Shown: positions 51,411 to 61,232 of the stretch, piece after piece
Layout: each line of letters starts with the position of its first letter
Numbering within the stretch: the stretch's first letter is position 1
NCBI GenBank assembly: GCA_937139495.1
Contig: CAKZQC010000015.1
Span: forward strand, 120,455-184,454
DNA from: an uncultured Saprospiraceae bacterium
GTDB lineage: Bacteria; Bacteroidota; Bacteroidia; Chitinophagales; Saprospiraceae
DNA: 64,000 bases
Direction of reading: 5' to 3'
Made by a program: the position numbers and the translations under genes
The notes under the pieces: model-generated
Told to the model about the DNA's origin: nothing
What the model saw: only the letters and a program-made list of their open reading frames with translations
Database searches by the model: none

Positions 51411-54329
51411 ATGCAAAATAAATATAAATTTTTTCTTTTTTTTGTTCTCCTAGTTTCGTTCATGGTGCCAGTACAAGCAACCCATATTGTGGGTGGTGAG
51501 ATGAATTACCGCTGTTTAGGAGGCGACCTCTATGAGGTTTCGTTGACGGTATTTAGAGATTGCGATGCAGGACAAGCACCATTTGATGCACCTGGAACAG
51601 TAGGGGTTTATAATGGGACAACCAATGCTTATGTATTTCAGTTTCAAATGGCATTGCCTGACGATGATACCATTCCTGTATTTGCACCTGATACTTGCTT
51701 GACAGTGCCTCGGAATGTATGTGTACACACCGTCACTTATAGAGATACCGTCACCTTGCCTTATATCGCAGATGGCTATACCTTGGCTTATCAACGCTGC
51801 TGCCGCAATAATATCATTTCCAATATCAATGATCCGGGAGATACAGGAGCGACCTATTCTATTTATATATCAGGACCTGCGTTATTGGCTTGCAATTCCA
51901 ATGCAGTTTTTACGGATTTCCCTAGAATTTATCTTTGTCAAGGAGTTCAAATTTCTTTTGATCACTCTGCTGTAGATCCTGATGGTGATTCTATTGTGTA
52001 CGAAATGTGTACGCCTTATGGAGGTGCTAGACCTAGCAATCCAGCACCATTGCCTCCGAATACTGCTCCTGTGTATCCTGATGTTATTTGGAATACACAA
52101 GCAGGTTATAGTGTCAATAATCAATTGGGTGGTAACGATCCATTGCGTATAGATCCTGTTACGGGGCGTTTGACGGGTACGCCGCCCAATCAAGGAGTAT
52201 TCTTGGTGGGTATTTGTGCCAAAGAATATCGAAATGGCGTGTTGATGTCGATTACTAGACGTGATTTTCAGCACGTAATTGGTATTTGTGATCGTTTTGT
52301 AGTTGCCGATTTTGATACTGTTGCCAATCCTTGTAGTAGAGATTTGCAGTACAATTTCACCAACCAAAGTATTATTTCTTCTAGTTATGGTACTTATGAG
52401 TGGCAAATTGATACTTTTTTGACGACCACGACCAACAATCCTAGCTTTACTTTTCCAGATACAGGTAAGTATGATATTACGATATTGGCAGGTATTGGCT
52501 CTCCTTGTGTCGATAGCTTTACGCAAACAATTGATGTGAAATTAAGAGCTATTGATATTAGTGTTCCTACACCACCATTGGCTTGTGAGGGCGAACGAAT
52601 AACGCTAAATTCTTCGAATAGTTTTGCTTCGACAAGCGGGAATGTCAACTACGTTTGGTCTCCCGATAGCTTATTAGTACAGGGGCAGGGTTTGAGCAGT
52701 GCCGTTTTTGCAAGCAATGATAATGCGACAGTAAAAGTAGTAGCTACCAATCAATACGACTGTATGGATAGTGTGCTGGTGCCACTTAGTATCGAGAACT
52801 TAATAGCAGCATTTGATAGTACGGTGGCTCAATGCAATACTTCGCTGACGATTGATTTTCAGAATAATACGACCACGAATATAGGAACAGCAACCTATTT
52901 TTGGGATTTTGATGGCTTGGGCACGTCCAATAGTGCTAATCCTAGTTTTAGCTTTCCCGATACAGGATATTATCAAGTTACGATGATAGCAGGGGCAGGG
53001 AGTTTGTGTCCAGATACCCTTTCTCAACGCGTATATTTACCGCTATTTGGTGTTGATTTGTCGCCCTTGCCTGACTTAGAACTTTGTCCAGACGAAGAGG
53101 TTTGGGTGTCTATCTCCGACTCGCTCGAAAACTACTCCAACAGCATTATCTACAATTGGTCGCCTGCTAGCCAAATTATAGCAGGTCAAGGTACCGATAG
53201 TGTACTCGTGAAGGCAAGTGCTGTGGCAACATTACAAGTTATTGGAACTAATAATTTTAGTTGTATTGATACCGCAAGTAGCGAGTTATTTGTACAGCTC
53301 ATTACGGCTGATTTTGATACGACTACGGGAGGTTGTGACAGCTCTTTGATTGTCACGTTCAGCAATACAACTTCTACCAATCAAGCTGGTTTGCGATACC
53401 TTTGGGATTTTGCTTCTTTGGCGACTTCTATTCGCAATAATCCTATTTATACCTTTTCGGATACAGGGCAATACGCCATTACATTGATAGCAGGTACGAC
53501 TAGCCGTTGTCCAGATACTACGCAAAAAATAATAGACATACGAAATTATGGAATTGATATAGCAGGTAAAGGCGGTGCTGTTGCTTGCGAAGGCGATACA
53601 CTCCAGCTTACCGCTTCCAATAGATTATTCGGCTTCACGGATACGACTATTTATAATTGGTCGCCTGCCAGTCAAATTATAGCAGGACAAGGCACCGATA
53701 CAGTACTGGCAGTCATTAGCCAAAATACAACGTTCTCCATAGAGGGGACTAATAGCTACAATTGCAAGGATATTGTAACGGTACAAACGAGGGCACAAGC
53801 ACCTATTCCTACTCCACAAGTTAGTGTAGCGCCCGATAGCATTTATGCAGGACAATCGGCTCAAATACAAGTAACTGGCGAGCCTGATTATGTGTATAGA
53901 TGGCGAAAAGATGTTACGCTAAGTAGCCTAACTTCGTCTCAACCTATTGCTAGTCCTAGAGCAACAACGTGGTATTACTTGTTTACACAAAATCCATTTG
54001 GTTGCGTTGATGTCGATTCGGTATTGGTCAAAATAATACCGCCCACTTGTGCTGCACCTGTCGTGTTTATGCCCAATGCTTTTTCGCCTGATGGCGATGG
54101 TCGAAACGATGTATTGCGCTTGGCAGGCAACAATATTGAGCGAATGCGCATGATTATTTATAACCGCTGGGGGCAGAAGGTATTCGAGACGACTACACAA
54201 CGTTTGGGCTGGGACGGTACGTTCCAAGGCAAAGCATTGCCGCCCGATGTATATGGCTACTACTTGGAGTGCGAATGTGTGGATGGCACTTCGATGACCA
54301 AGCGAGGAAACGTTACTTTATTGAAATAG
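51411..54329 (+). CDS. T9SS-secreted PKD/Ig-repeat surface protein 2
   Basis: 972 residues, almost exactly the length of the preceding protein, with the same plan. A signal peptide of 24 residues ends V-Q-A. The N-terminal module follows (THIVGGEMNYRCLGGDLYEV and later TGRLTGTPPNQGVFLVG). Three PKD plus Ig-like pairs show Y-E-W-Q-I-D-T (degenerate), Y-F-W-D-F-D-G-L and Y-L-W-D-F-A-S-L. The sorting domain has F-M-P-N-A-F-S-P-D-G-D-G, IYNRWGQKVFET and G-W-D-G-T-F. The two proteins are clear paralogues from an internal duplication. No protease or enzyme motif is seen. It is most likely a T9SS surface adhesin or filament component. Confidence 0.92.
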   Translation: MQNKYKFFLFFVLLVSFMVPVQATHIVGGEMNYRCLGGDLYEVSLTVFRDCDAGQAPFDAPGTVGVYNGTTNAYVFQFQMALPDDDTIPVFAPDTCLTVPRNVCVHTVTYRDTVTLPYIADGYTLAYQRCCRNNIISNINDPGDTGATYSIYISGPALLACNSNAVFTDFPRIYLCQGVQISFDHSAVDPDGDSIVYEMCTPYGGARPSNPAPLPPNTAPVYPDVIWNTQAGYSVNNQLGGNDPLRIDPVTGRLTGTPPNQGVFLVGICAKEYRNGVLMSITRRDFQHVIGICDRFVVADFDTVANPCSRDLQYNFTNQSIISSSYGTYEWQIDTFLTTTTNNPSFTFPDTGKYDITILAGIGSPCVDSFTQTIDVKLRAIDISVPTPPLACEGERITLNSSNSFASTSGNVNYVWSPDSLLVQGQGLSSAVFASNDNATVKVVATNQYDCMDSVLVPLSIENLIAAFDSTVAQCNTSLTIDFQNNTTTNIGTATYFWDFDGLGTSNSANPSFSFPDTGYYQVTMIAGAGSLCPDTLSQRVYLPLFGVDLSPLPDLELCPDEEVWVSISDSLENYSNSIIYNWSPASQIIAGQGTDSVLVKASAVATLQVIGTNNFSCIDTASSELFVQLITADFDTTTGGCDSSLIVTFSNTTSTNQAGLRYLWDFASLATSIRNNPIYTFSDTGQYAITLIAGTTSRCPDTTQKIIDIRNYGIDIAGKGGAVACEGDTLQLTASNRLFGFTDTTIYNWSPASQIIAGQGTDTVLAVISQNTTFSIEGTNSYNCKDIVTVQTRAQAPIPTPQVSVAPDSIYAGQSAQIQVTGEPDYVYRWRKDVTLSSLTSSQPIASPRATTWYYLFTQNPFGCVDVDSVLVKIIPPTCAAPVVFMPNAFSPDGDGRNDVLRLAGNNIERMRMIIYNRWGQKVFETTTQRLGWDGTFQGKALPPDVYGYYLECECVDGTSMTKRGNVTLLK

Positions 54330-54331
54330 AG

Positions 54332-54379
54332 AACGCAATTCATAACGCAATTCATAACGCAATTCATAACGCAATTCAT
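54332..54379. repeat. Four perfect copies of a 12-bp tandem repeat
   Basis: AACGCAATTCAT is repeated four times directly after the adhesin 2 stop, followed by AATTATG. The copies are identical, which suggests recent slippage. The unit AATTC-AT is partly palindromic. Confidence 0.9.
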
Positions 54380-54437
54380 AATTATGTCTAGCAAAAACGA
54401 TTCGATGTTATTCCATTTGCGTTTATTTTAATATATT

Positions 54438-54480
54438 AGACATCATTATCACTTTACAGGGTAATGATGTCTTTTTTTTA
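54438..54480 (+). terminator. Terminator of adhesin gene 2
   Basis: AGACATCATTA pairs with TAATGATGTCT across a 13-nt loop, followed by a run of Ts. It suggests that adhesin 3 has its own promoter downstream. Confidence 0.85.
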
Positions 54481-54591
54481 TATAAAACCGTACACTTTTT
54501 TGCTAAGACTAAAAAATAAAAAAAGTGCCACTGATTACACTGATTCAACTGATTTCTTTTCAGAATAGGGGCTAAAAATCACTTTAAGCTA

Positions 54592-54640
54592 TTGTCGGAA
54601 GTCTAATTGCTAGTATCTAACAGCAAAGCGGTCTTATTTA
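54592..54640. repeat. Dispersed 49-bp repeat, copy 2
   Basis: 44 of 49 bases agree with 13622-13670, same orientation. It ends 56 nt before the probable start of adhesin 3. Confidence 0.7.
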
Positions 54641-54696
54641 ATTTTATTTTTTTCAAAAAGTGTTCGTTTCTAAGTCTGTTATACAATCAATCGAAG

Positions 54697-57600
54697 ATGA
54701 AAGCCTATTTTAAATACCTTATTTTTAGTTTATTCTTTTTGTGTAGTGGCTCGCTGTGGGCGACACACATGGTTGGTGGCGAAATCAATTATCGCTGCTT
54801 AGGCAATGGGCAATATGAACTGATGGTAACGGTTTTTAGGGATTGTGATACAGGCGTACCTTGGTTTGACAATCCAGCTTCGATTGGTGTTTTTGACAAC
54901 AACGATAGTTTAATTTATGATTTGCGATTGCGCTTGCGCAATAACGATACGCTCGACCTCCAATTGACCGACCCTTGTTTGGTGGCTCCGCCCAATGTTT
55001 GTATTCATACAACTACGTATTTAGATACTGTTTCTTTGCCTTATTACCCTGGAGGGTACCAAATTGTGTATCAGCGTTGTTGTCGAAATCAAGATATTGT
55101 CAATATTGTTAATCCGACAAGTACAGGAGCTACTTATTCTTCGTTCATATCTGAGCAAGCACTACTCAACTGCAATTCGAGTGCAAGATTTAAGGAGTGG
55201 CCACCCGTGTATGTCTGTCAAGGCGTACCTCTGAACTACGACCACTCTGCCATAGACGTGGACAATGATTCGATTGTGTACGAGCTTTGTACCCCTTTTA
55301 CAGGGGCTACGGCAGGGCAATCCATGCCACAGCCACCCAACAATCCGCCCTATAATTCCGTCAATTGGTTGTCGCCTTATAGCGTCGATAATATGCTAGG
55401 GGGACCCGATTCGCTCAAGATAAATCCACAAACGGGCTTATTGACAGGGACACCCAATACTATTGGGGTTTTTGTGGTGGGCGTTTGTGCCAAAGAGTAT
55501 CGAAATGGCATACTCATTTCTACTACTCGTAGAGATTTTCAGTACGTAGTAGGTGTTTGTGGTCGCTTGGTCGCCGCTGCTTTTTTTGCTCCAGAAGTTC
55601 AATGCGACAATTCGCTGATTGTCAATTTTCAGAACAATTCTAACTCATTAGGGACGGGATATAGTTGGTCATTTGGCGACAGCACGACTAATGCCACTTC
55701 TAACGTTGCTAGCCCTAGCTATATTTATCCCGATACAGGGACGTATGAAATCACATTGATAGCAGATCCTGGTACTTTATGTTCGGACACTTTGGTGCAA
55801 CAAATCAATTTGCAATACGAATCTATTATCACCGACTTTGATATTACATCTGCAAACTGTACCGATTCGTTATTTTTGGACGTGACCGACTTGACGATTG
55901 ATACTATTAGTAGTATTGTGCGATGGAGTTGGGATTTTGGCAACGGACAAACCTCCAATTTGCCGTATCCGACAACCGTCTATGACACTTCAGGAACGTA
56001 CGTGATTCGATTGCGCGTCTTTGCCGCCAACGGCTGCATTGCTACCCAAACCGATACCTTGGTACTTTCCTTGCCAACGCTCTCTAGTGACGATACGCTG
56101 GCTATTTGTGCTGGTGATACGTCTATTTTTCTGAACCCGACAGGCGACCCCAGTCACCAATATTTGTGGTCGCCAGCCATCGGATTGAGCAGTCCTACGG
56201 CTGCTAATCCGTTAGCGACCATACAAGGTTCACAGACCTACCAAGTGACTATCACCGTTCCCAATGGTATAGATACCTGTATCTTGGAACGGACGATAAC
56301 AGTGGTTCAGTCGCCTCCGATTACGATAGACATAGAACCTATTATTGTGACTTGTTTAGATTCGGTGGCTGTTGTTGCCAATGCTGTGGGAGCGACACAG
56401 GTTCAATGGAGTACTGACCCTACGTTTAATCTAATTTATACAACAGGCGATAGCGTCAAACTACTGGGAGGGAGTACCCAAACTTGGTATGCTAGAGCTA
56501 CCAATCGGTATGGTTGCGAAGCAATAGATACGTTTATTATCTTTGCGAACAATACTCCAATTAATGTAAATTGGGGCTACAATGTAACACAATGTGATAC
56601 GCTTTATCAAGTGCAGTTTATTGATTTGACACAAGACACGACGAGTGGAAATATAGTAGCATGGCGCTGGGATTTTGGTGATGGACAGAGCAGTACCCTT
56701 CAAAATCCTATTCATGCCTTTGCCCAGTCGGGCAATTACACCATAAAACTAGAAGTCGTGTCGTCAGGCGGTTGTGTTGGTAGCTTGACGCAAAATATTA
56801 GTTTCAATTTGCCAACAAGAACAGGAGCGGATACGGTCGGTATTTGTCAAGGTCAAAATAGTGTCTTCCTCAATCAAAATCCGAATACCAACGTGCAATA
56901 TTTGTGGTCGCCTGCGGCAAGTTTGAATAGTGCTACTGTACCCAACCCATTGGCAAGCCCTAGCGTGCCAACCACCTACACGGTTACGATTACAGCCGTT
57001 AATAATGGCGATACCTGTCGATATATCGACCGAGTCCATGTCAATTTTCCGCCTCCCGTAGTCGTGACTACACCGCCTACGCTCAACTACTGTGGCGATA
57101 GCGTGACCTTGGTCGCCAGTAGTCCAACAGGGGTGCAGTTTGATTGGTCGGGCGACAATAGTTTTAATATCATTGTGGCAACAGGGAATCCTATACGTGT
57201 ATTGCCACTAACCACTCCTCTTGGGCTCTATTATGTGCGCGCAATTGACGCTTATGGCTGTGCAGATACGACATTGGCATTTATAGAACAAAACCCACCT
57301 GTTATTACCGAATTTTCTTTTCAGCCGCTTGGTTGTAGCGATACGATAGCCATACAATTTACCGATTTGACGAGTGATACAGCTACGAGTCCTATTGTCA
57401 GTTGGCAATGGACGACCGCTAGCGGACAGAGCAGCACGCTACAAAATCCTATTTTGACATTCGACCAAAGTCAAACCGATACCGTCACACTAACCGTCAC
57501 GCTAGCGAATGGCTGCGTAGGAACAAAAACACAAGTTATCAATATCAACTTAGCGACAACAACGAGTAGCAGAACGCTAATCGTTTGTGCTGGACAAACA

Positions 57601-60600
57601 ACCGTGGTGCTCAATCCGCAAGGCAATCCAAGTTTGACGTATGATTGGTCGCCAGCTTCAGGGGTGAACAATCCCAAAGCGGTAAGCCCGATTGCTTCGA
57701 TTGTCAATCCGCCACTAGATTATGTGGTGACGATTACGGGCAGTACCTTAGGGACGACTTGTAGAACAATTGACACGATTACGATTGAACAAGCCGCACC
57801 TATTTCGATAGCAGTACCAAAAGACACGATTACCTGTGCCAATGTATTTAATGTAGTGGCGATTGTGAGCAACAATGTGACGACCGAATGGTCATTCAAT
57901 TCTAATTTTACGCCTGTTGCTTTGTACAATATCAATAGCTTCTTTTTGGGCTTGCCCAATCCGCCAGCTACTAGCCAAATGTTTATTCGGGCAACCGACC
58001 AATATGGCTGCCAAAAAATAGATACTACTCGTATTCTTAGAAGAAATATACCGATTCCTGTTGATTTTGTAACCGATGTATTGAGTTGTGGCGATACACT
58101 CGAAGTGCAGTTTACCAATACGACGGCTTATCCGAGTAGCTTGCCCAATCCGCCAACTTGGCAATGGAATGTAGGAACAGGACAAACCTTCAATTACCAA
58201 GATATTACGCATCGTTATACTGGTGTAGGACCCTTTGCGGTAACGCTGACAGCTACTTCGCCCAATGGCTGTGTCGGACAAAAAACGGATACGCTTGATT
58301 ATCAATTGCCGACTTTTGATACGCCGAATGATATTGGACTTTGTGGTTTGGACTCTGTCCAACTGAATGTAGGCGGTAACCCTACTTTGTTGTATCAATG
58401 GCAGCCAAGTGCAGGACTAAGTAATGCCAATGTTGCTAGCCCATGGGCTAATCCATTGGTTACGACGGCATATCAAGTAACGATTAGTAGCATTAACGGG
58501 GCAGATACTTGCGAAATTGTAGAAACCGTAACGGTTGATGTTGACGATTTTGTATTTGAAGCGATGCCCGATACCGTTGTTTGTAGCAATCGAATTAGCT
58601 TACAAGCGAGCAATATACCCGTAGCACAAGTTGTCTGGGCATTGGATCGACAATTCAAAACGATTATTGGGCAAACCAATCCATTGGTAACCAATATCAA
58701 CGACAGTCGTTGGTTCTATGTGTATGGACGAAGTGCAGGCGGCTGCGAGGCGATAGATAGTGTATTGGTGCAATATCATCGCTCTGATTTTGAGTTAGAT
58801 TTTGAACTCGATCGTTTGAGCTGCGAAGACTCTTTGTTGTTGGCTATTCAGAATCTGACACAAGACAGTTTGATACAAAACTGGCAATGGGATTTTGGCA
58901 ATGGGCAAAGCTCTACGCTGCAAAATCCTGCACCGATTACCTACAACAATGCAACAAGTTACACCATCAAATTAAGTGCTGCGGTCAATGCTTTTTGTAG
59001 AGATTCTGTTAGTAAAATAATTAATTTGGAATTGCCTAGCTTAGCAGTAGCTACGCCACTAATAAGTACCTGCGGACAAGATTCAGTTGCATTGCAACTC
59101 GTCAATTCCAATCCCAATTGGCACTATCAATGGTCACCAGCTACGGGATTATCTGATCCTACGGCTGCCAATCCGATGGCGATGCCAACAACCGATATAA
59201 CGTACCAAGTACAAGTCTTGGCAATTTCGAATTTGGGAGGCGTAGCCGACACCTGTATTTTGACCGATTCTATTTTGGTGACCAAACGACCTTCGCCATT
59301 GGTGCAGATAGTGGGCGATACGATCGGTTGTGATACCCTTATTCGCCTTCAGGCAAATAGCAGTACAGCGACTAATATTAGTTGGTCGTTGGAACGTGAT
59401 TTTCAGAATACGATTAGTAATGCCGCTCTACTGAATACGAGCCAAAATCAAGTATTAGAGACCTATTATGTAGCCGTCACGGATAGTTTTGGCTGTCGTG
59501 CTGTCGATTCTACGGAAGTTACTTGGGCAGTGGTTGATATAGATTTATCACCTGTTTATTATAGCTGTCGCAATGAACTATTGCGGATAGGAGTGACCTC
59601 CAATACCAATGCTGCGGCACTAAATTATGATTGGCAACCCAGTGCTTGGATACAAGCAGGACAAGGAACAGACAGCGTTACGATAGTAAATAATAGCAGT
59701 GGGAATTTGCAAGTTATTGCGACCAATAGTATAGGCTGTACGGATACCGCCACTACGACATGGGCGATAGCACCACTACTGACGGTAGCTGCTCTAGGCG
59801 ATAGCATTTGGTGTACAAATAGTATTGATTTGACGGCAATTGCTAACCAAATAGTTACCTTTGATTGGTCGATGACCAATAATTTTGCGAATATCATTGG
59901 GCAGCAATCTTTATTGCAAACTAACTTAACTAACAATAATCAACTGTATTATGTACAAGCAACCGATACTTTTGGCTGTCAAGCAATAGACTCGATAGCG
60001 GTGCAATATAGAGGAGCGAACGTGCTGATAGATAGTGTGTCTATGATTTGCCAAAATAACAGCACAGTTTTAGTAGCCAACAATCTTAATCTATCAGACA
60101 CGTTAATTTATAATTGGCAAGCTGACCCTAGTATTGTGGCAGGGCAAAATTCGGATAGTTTGGAAGTTAGCCCTACAACTACGACCAATTATACGTTGTA
60201 TGTAGAGAATCAGTATGGTTGTAGCGATACCGCACAAGGGCAAGTAATGGTGGCGAGTAGTTTGCCTACCTTACAAATAACAGCGAGTCAAGATACTATT
60301 GTGTTGGGTGATACGGCACAGCTTTTTGCAACACAACGAAATGATTATATTTACAATTGGTCGCCTGACAATACGCTGTTTGGCACGAATATTTATGCCC
60401 CAATCGTTCAACCAATTGCCAATAATAACTATTACTTAACGATTACCGATGGCTTTGGCTGTCAAGCGACGGATTCGATAACCATATATATACAACCTTC
60501 GACTTGTGCGGCTCCTTATATTTTTGTGCCTAATGCGTTCACGCCAGATGGCGACGGGCAAAATGATATTATTGTTCCCGAAGGAAGTATCATGACGGAA

Positions 60601-60786
60601 ATATATTTTGCGATATATAATCGTTGGGGGGAGTTGGTCTTTGAAACCAATCAACTGGGCAAAGGTTGGGACGGCACTTACAAAGGAGAATTGCTACCAA
60701 GCGACGTATTTGGATATTATATCAAAGCAAGATGTTTGGATGGTAATCAATTTTTTAATAAAGGAAATATCACGCTGATTCGATAA
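54697..60786 (+). CDS. Giant T9SS-secreted PKD/Ig-repeat surface protein 3
   Basis: 2029 residues from the ATG at 54697, which gives a clean signal peptide (MKAYFKYLIFSLFFLCSGSL, cleaved near W-A). The N-terminal module of about 300 residues is shared with adhesins 1 and 2. A first PKD (YSWSFGDSTT) is followed by five long composite repeats of about 247 residues, starting near DNA positions 55838, 56562, 57303, 58055 and 58796. Each has a PKD unit (W-D-F-G-x-G-Q-S-S-T-L-Q-N-P), an Ig-like unit (W-S-P-A-x-G-L-S-x-P-T-A-A-N-P) and a third unit ending Y-G-C-x-x-x-D. Shorter Ig-like units and the TIGR04131 sorting domain (F-V-P-N-A-F-T-P-D-G-D-G, IYNRWGELVFET) close the protein. The small CTD-like gene starts 27 nt downstream. 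Confidence 0.92.
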   Translation: MKAYFKYLIFSLFFLCSGSLWATHMVGGEINYRCLGNGQYELMVTVFRDCDTGVPWFDNPASIGVFDNNDSLIYDLRLRLRNNDTLDLQLTDPCLVAPPNVCIHTTTYLDTVSLPYYPGGYQIVYQRCCRNQDIVNIVNPTSTGATYSSFISEQALLNCNSSARFKEWPPVYVCQGVPLNYDHSAIDVDNDSIVYELCTPFTGATAGQSMPQPPNNPPYNSVNWLSPYSVDNMLGGPDSLKINPQTGLLTGTPNTIGVFVVGVCAKEYRNGILISTTRRDFQYVVGVCGRLVAAAFFAPEVQCDNSLIVNFQNNSNSLGTGYSWSFGDSTTNATSNVASPSYIYPDTGTYEITLIADPGTLCSDTLVQQINLQYESIITDFDITSANCTDSLFLDVTDLTIDTISSIVRWSWDFGNGQTSNLPYPTTVYDTSGTYVIRLRVFAANGCIATQTDTLVLSLPTLSSDDTLAICAGDTSIFLNPTGDPSHQYLWSPAIGLSSPTAANPLATIQGSQTYQVTITVPNGIDTCILERTITVVQSPPITIDIEPIIVTCLDSVAVVANAVGATQVQWSTDPTFNLIYTTGDSVKLLGGSTQTWYARATNRYGCEAIDTFIIFANNTPINVNWGYNVTQCDTLYQVQFIDLTQDTTSGNIVAWRWDFGDGQSSTLQNPIHAFAQSGNYTIKLEVVSSGGCVGSLTQNISFNLPTRTGADTVGICQGQNSVFLNQNPNTNVQYLWSPAASLNSATVPNPLASPSVPTTYTVTITAVNNGDTCRYIDRVHVNFPPPVVVTTPPTLNYCGDSVTLVASSPTGVQFDWSGDNSFNIIVATGNPIRVLPLTTPLGLYYVRAIDAYGCADTTLAFIEQNPPVITEFSFQPLGCSDTIAIQFTDLTSDTATSPIVSWQWTTASGQSSTLQNPILTFDQSQTDTVTLTVTLANGCVGTKTQVININLATTTSSRTLIVCAGQTTVVLNPQGNPSLTYDWSPASGVNNPKAVSPIASIVNPPLDYVVTITGSTLGTTCRTIDTITIEQAAPISIAVPKDTITCANVFNVVAIVSNNVTTEWSFNSNFTPVALYNINSFFLGLPNPPATSQMFIRATDQYGCQKIDTTRILRRNIPIPVDFVTDVLSCGDTLEVQFTNTTAYPSSLPNPPTWQWNVGTGQTFNYQDITHRYTGVGPFAVTLTATSPNGCVGQKTDTLDYQLPTFDTPNDIGLCGLDSVQLNVGGNPTLLYQWQPSAGLSNANVASPWANPLVTTAYQVTISSINGADTCEIVETVTVDVDDFVFEAMPDTVVCSNRISLQASNIPVAQVVWALDRQFKTIIGQTNPLVTNINDSRWFYVYGRSAGGCEAIDSVLVQYHRSDFELDFELDRLSCEDSLLLAIQNLTQDSLIQNWQWDFGNGQSSTLQNPAPITYNNATSYTIKLSAAVNAFCRDSVSKIINLELPSLAVATPLISTCGQDSVALQLVNSNPNWHYQWSPATGLSDPTAANPMAMPTTDITYQVQVLAISNLGGVADTCILTDSILVTKRPSPLVQIVGDTIGCDTLIRLQANSSTATNISWSLERDFQNTISNAALLNTSQNQVLETYYVAVTDSFGCRAVDSTEVTWAVVDIDLSPVYYSCRNELLRIGVTSNTNAAALNYDWQPSAWIQAGQGTDSVTIVNNSSGNLQVIATNSIGCTDTATTTWAIAPLLTVAALGDSIWCTNSIDLTAIANQIVTFDWSMTNNFANIIGQQSLLQTNLTNNNQLYYVQATDTFGCQAIDSIAVQYRGANVLIDSVSMICQNNSTVLVANNLNLSDTLIYNWQADPSIVAGQNSDSLEVSPTTTTNYTLYVENQYGCSDTAQGQVMVASSLPTLQITASQDTIVLGDTAQLFATQRNDYIYNWSPDNTLFGTNIYAPIVQPIANNNYYLTITDGFGCQATDSITIYIQPSTCAAPYIFVPNAFTPDGDGQNDIIVPEGSIMTEIYFAIYNRWGELVFETNQLGKGWDGTYKGELLPSDVFGYYIKARCLDGNQFFNKGNITLIR

Positions 60787-60813
60787 AAAGTATAAATTGA
60801 ACTAAAAATAATT

Positions 60814-61221
60814 ATGAAAAATATATTAATCCCTGCTGTATGCAGTTTTGCGCTTCTTTTTTCGCTGATTAGCAATAGCTTACAGGCTCAATGTATAGAA
60901 GAAAATATAAAAGTACCTGCTATTTTGATGCTTGATGAAGAGGGCAATACTTTTGAGAATTTGGTAGCCAGTACCAAGGGCGTAAAAGATGCTCGCATTT
61001 GGGTTTTTGATAGAATGGGCAACCGAGTATTCCAATCGTCCGTCTCGATAATGGGAGCCAAAAATGAAGAAGAAAACCTGTTGGATACGGGTTGGGACGG
61101 CAAAAAAAATGGTATGCCACTAAAAGAAGGTACGTATGTTTATTCGATAGAAGCCACCTGCATAGACAATACGAATATTAGAAGAAGTGGCACGATTGAT
61201 TTAGTAAAAACCGCTCCATAA
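60814..61221 (+). CDS. Small secreted stand-alone type B sorting-like domain
   Basis: 135 residues with a Sec signal peptide (ends L-Q-A-Q near 26). The rest resembles the C-terminal half of the T9SS type B sorting domain: A-R-I-W-V-F-D-R-M-G-N-R-V-F-Q-S, then T-G-W-D-G-K-K-N-G-M-P-L-K-E-G-T-Y-V-Y. The usual P-N-A-F-T-P-N-G-D-G start is replaced by I-L-M-L-D-E-E-G-N-T-F. It has no cargo domain. It lies 27 nt after adhesin 3 and 11 nt before the PorP/SprF gene, clearly in one operon, so it could be an accessory or adaptor for adhesin attachment (inference). Confidence 0.85.
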   Translation: MKNILIPAVCSFALLFSLISNSLQAQCIEENIKVPAILMLDEEGNTFENLVASTKGVKDARIWVFDRMGNRVFQSSVSIMGAKNEEENLLDTGWDGKKNGMPLKEGTYVYSIEATCIDNTNIRRSGTIDLVKTAP

Positions 61222-61232
61222 AGATTAAAACC

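Larger units (their letters stand above)
54330..54696. other. Intergenic region between adhesin genes 2 and 3
   Basis: 367 nt. It contains a 12-bp tandem repeat (54332-54379), a terminator-like hairpin (54438-54472) and the second copy of the 49-bp dispersed repeat (54592-54640). An open frame from 54607 runs into adhesin 3, but its first 30 codons cross the repeat and do not look like a signal peptide. Confidence 0.7.

Noticed and set aside
54332..54379. CRISPR array
   Set aside because: The units are 12 bp, contiguous and without spacers.
54607..54696. Upstream TTG start for adhesin 3
   Set aside because: The extra 30 residues come partly from the dispersed repeat and precede the true signal peptide.
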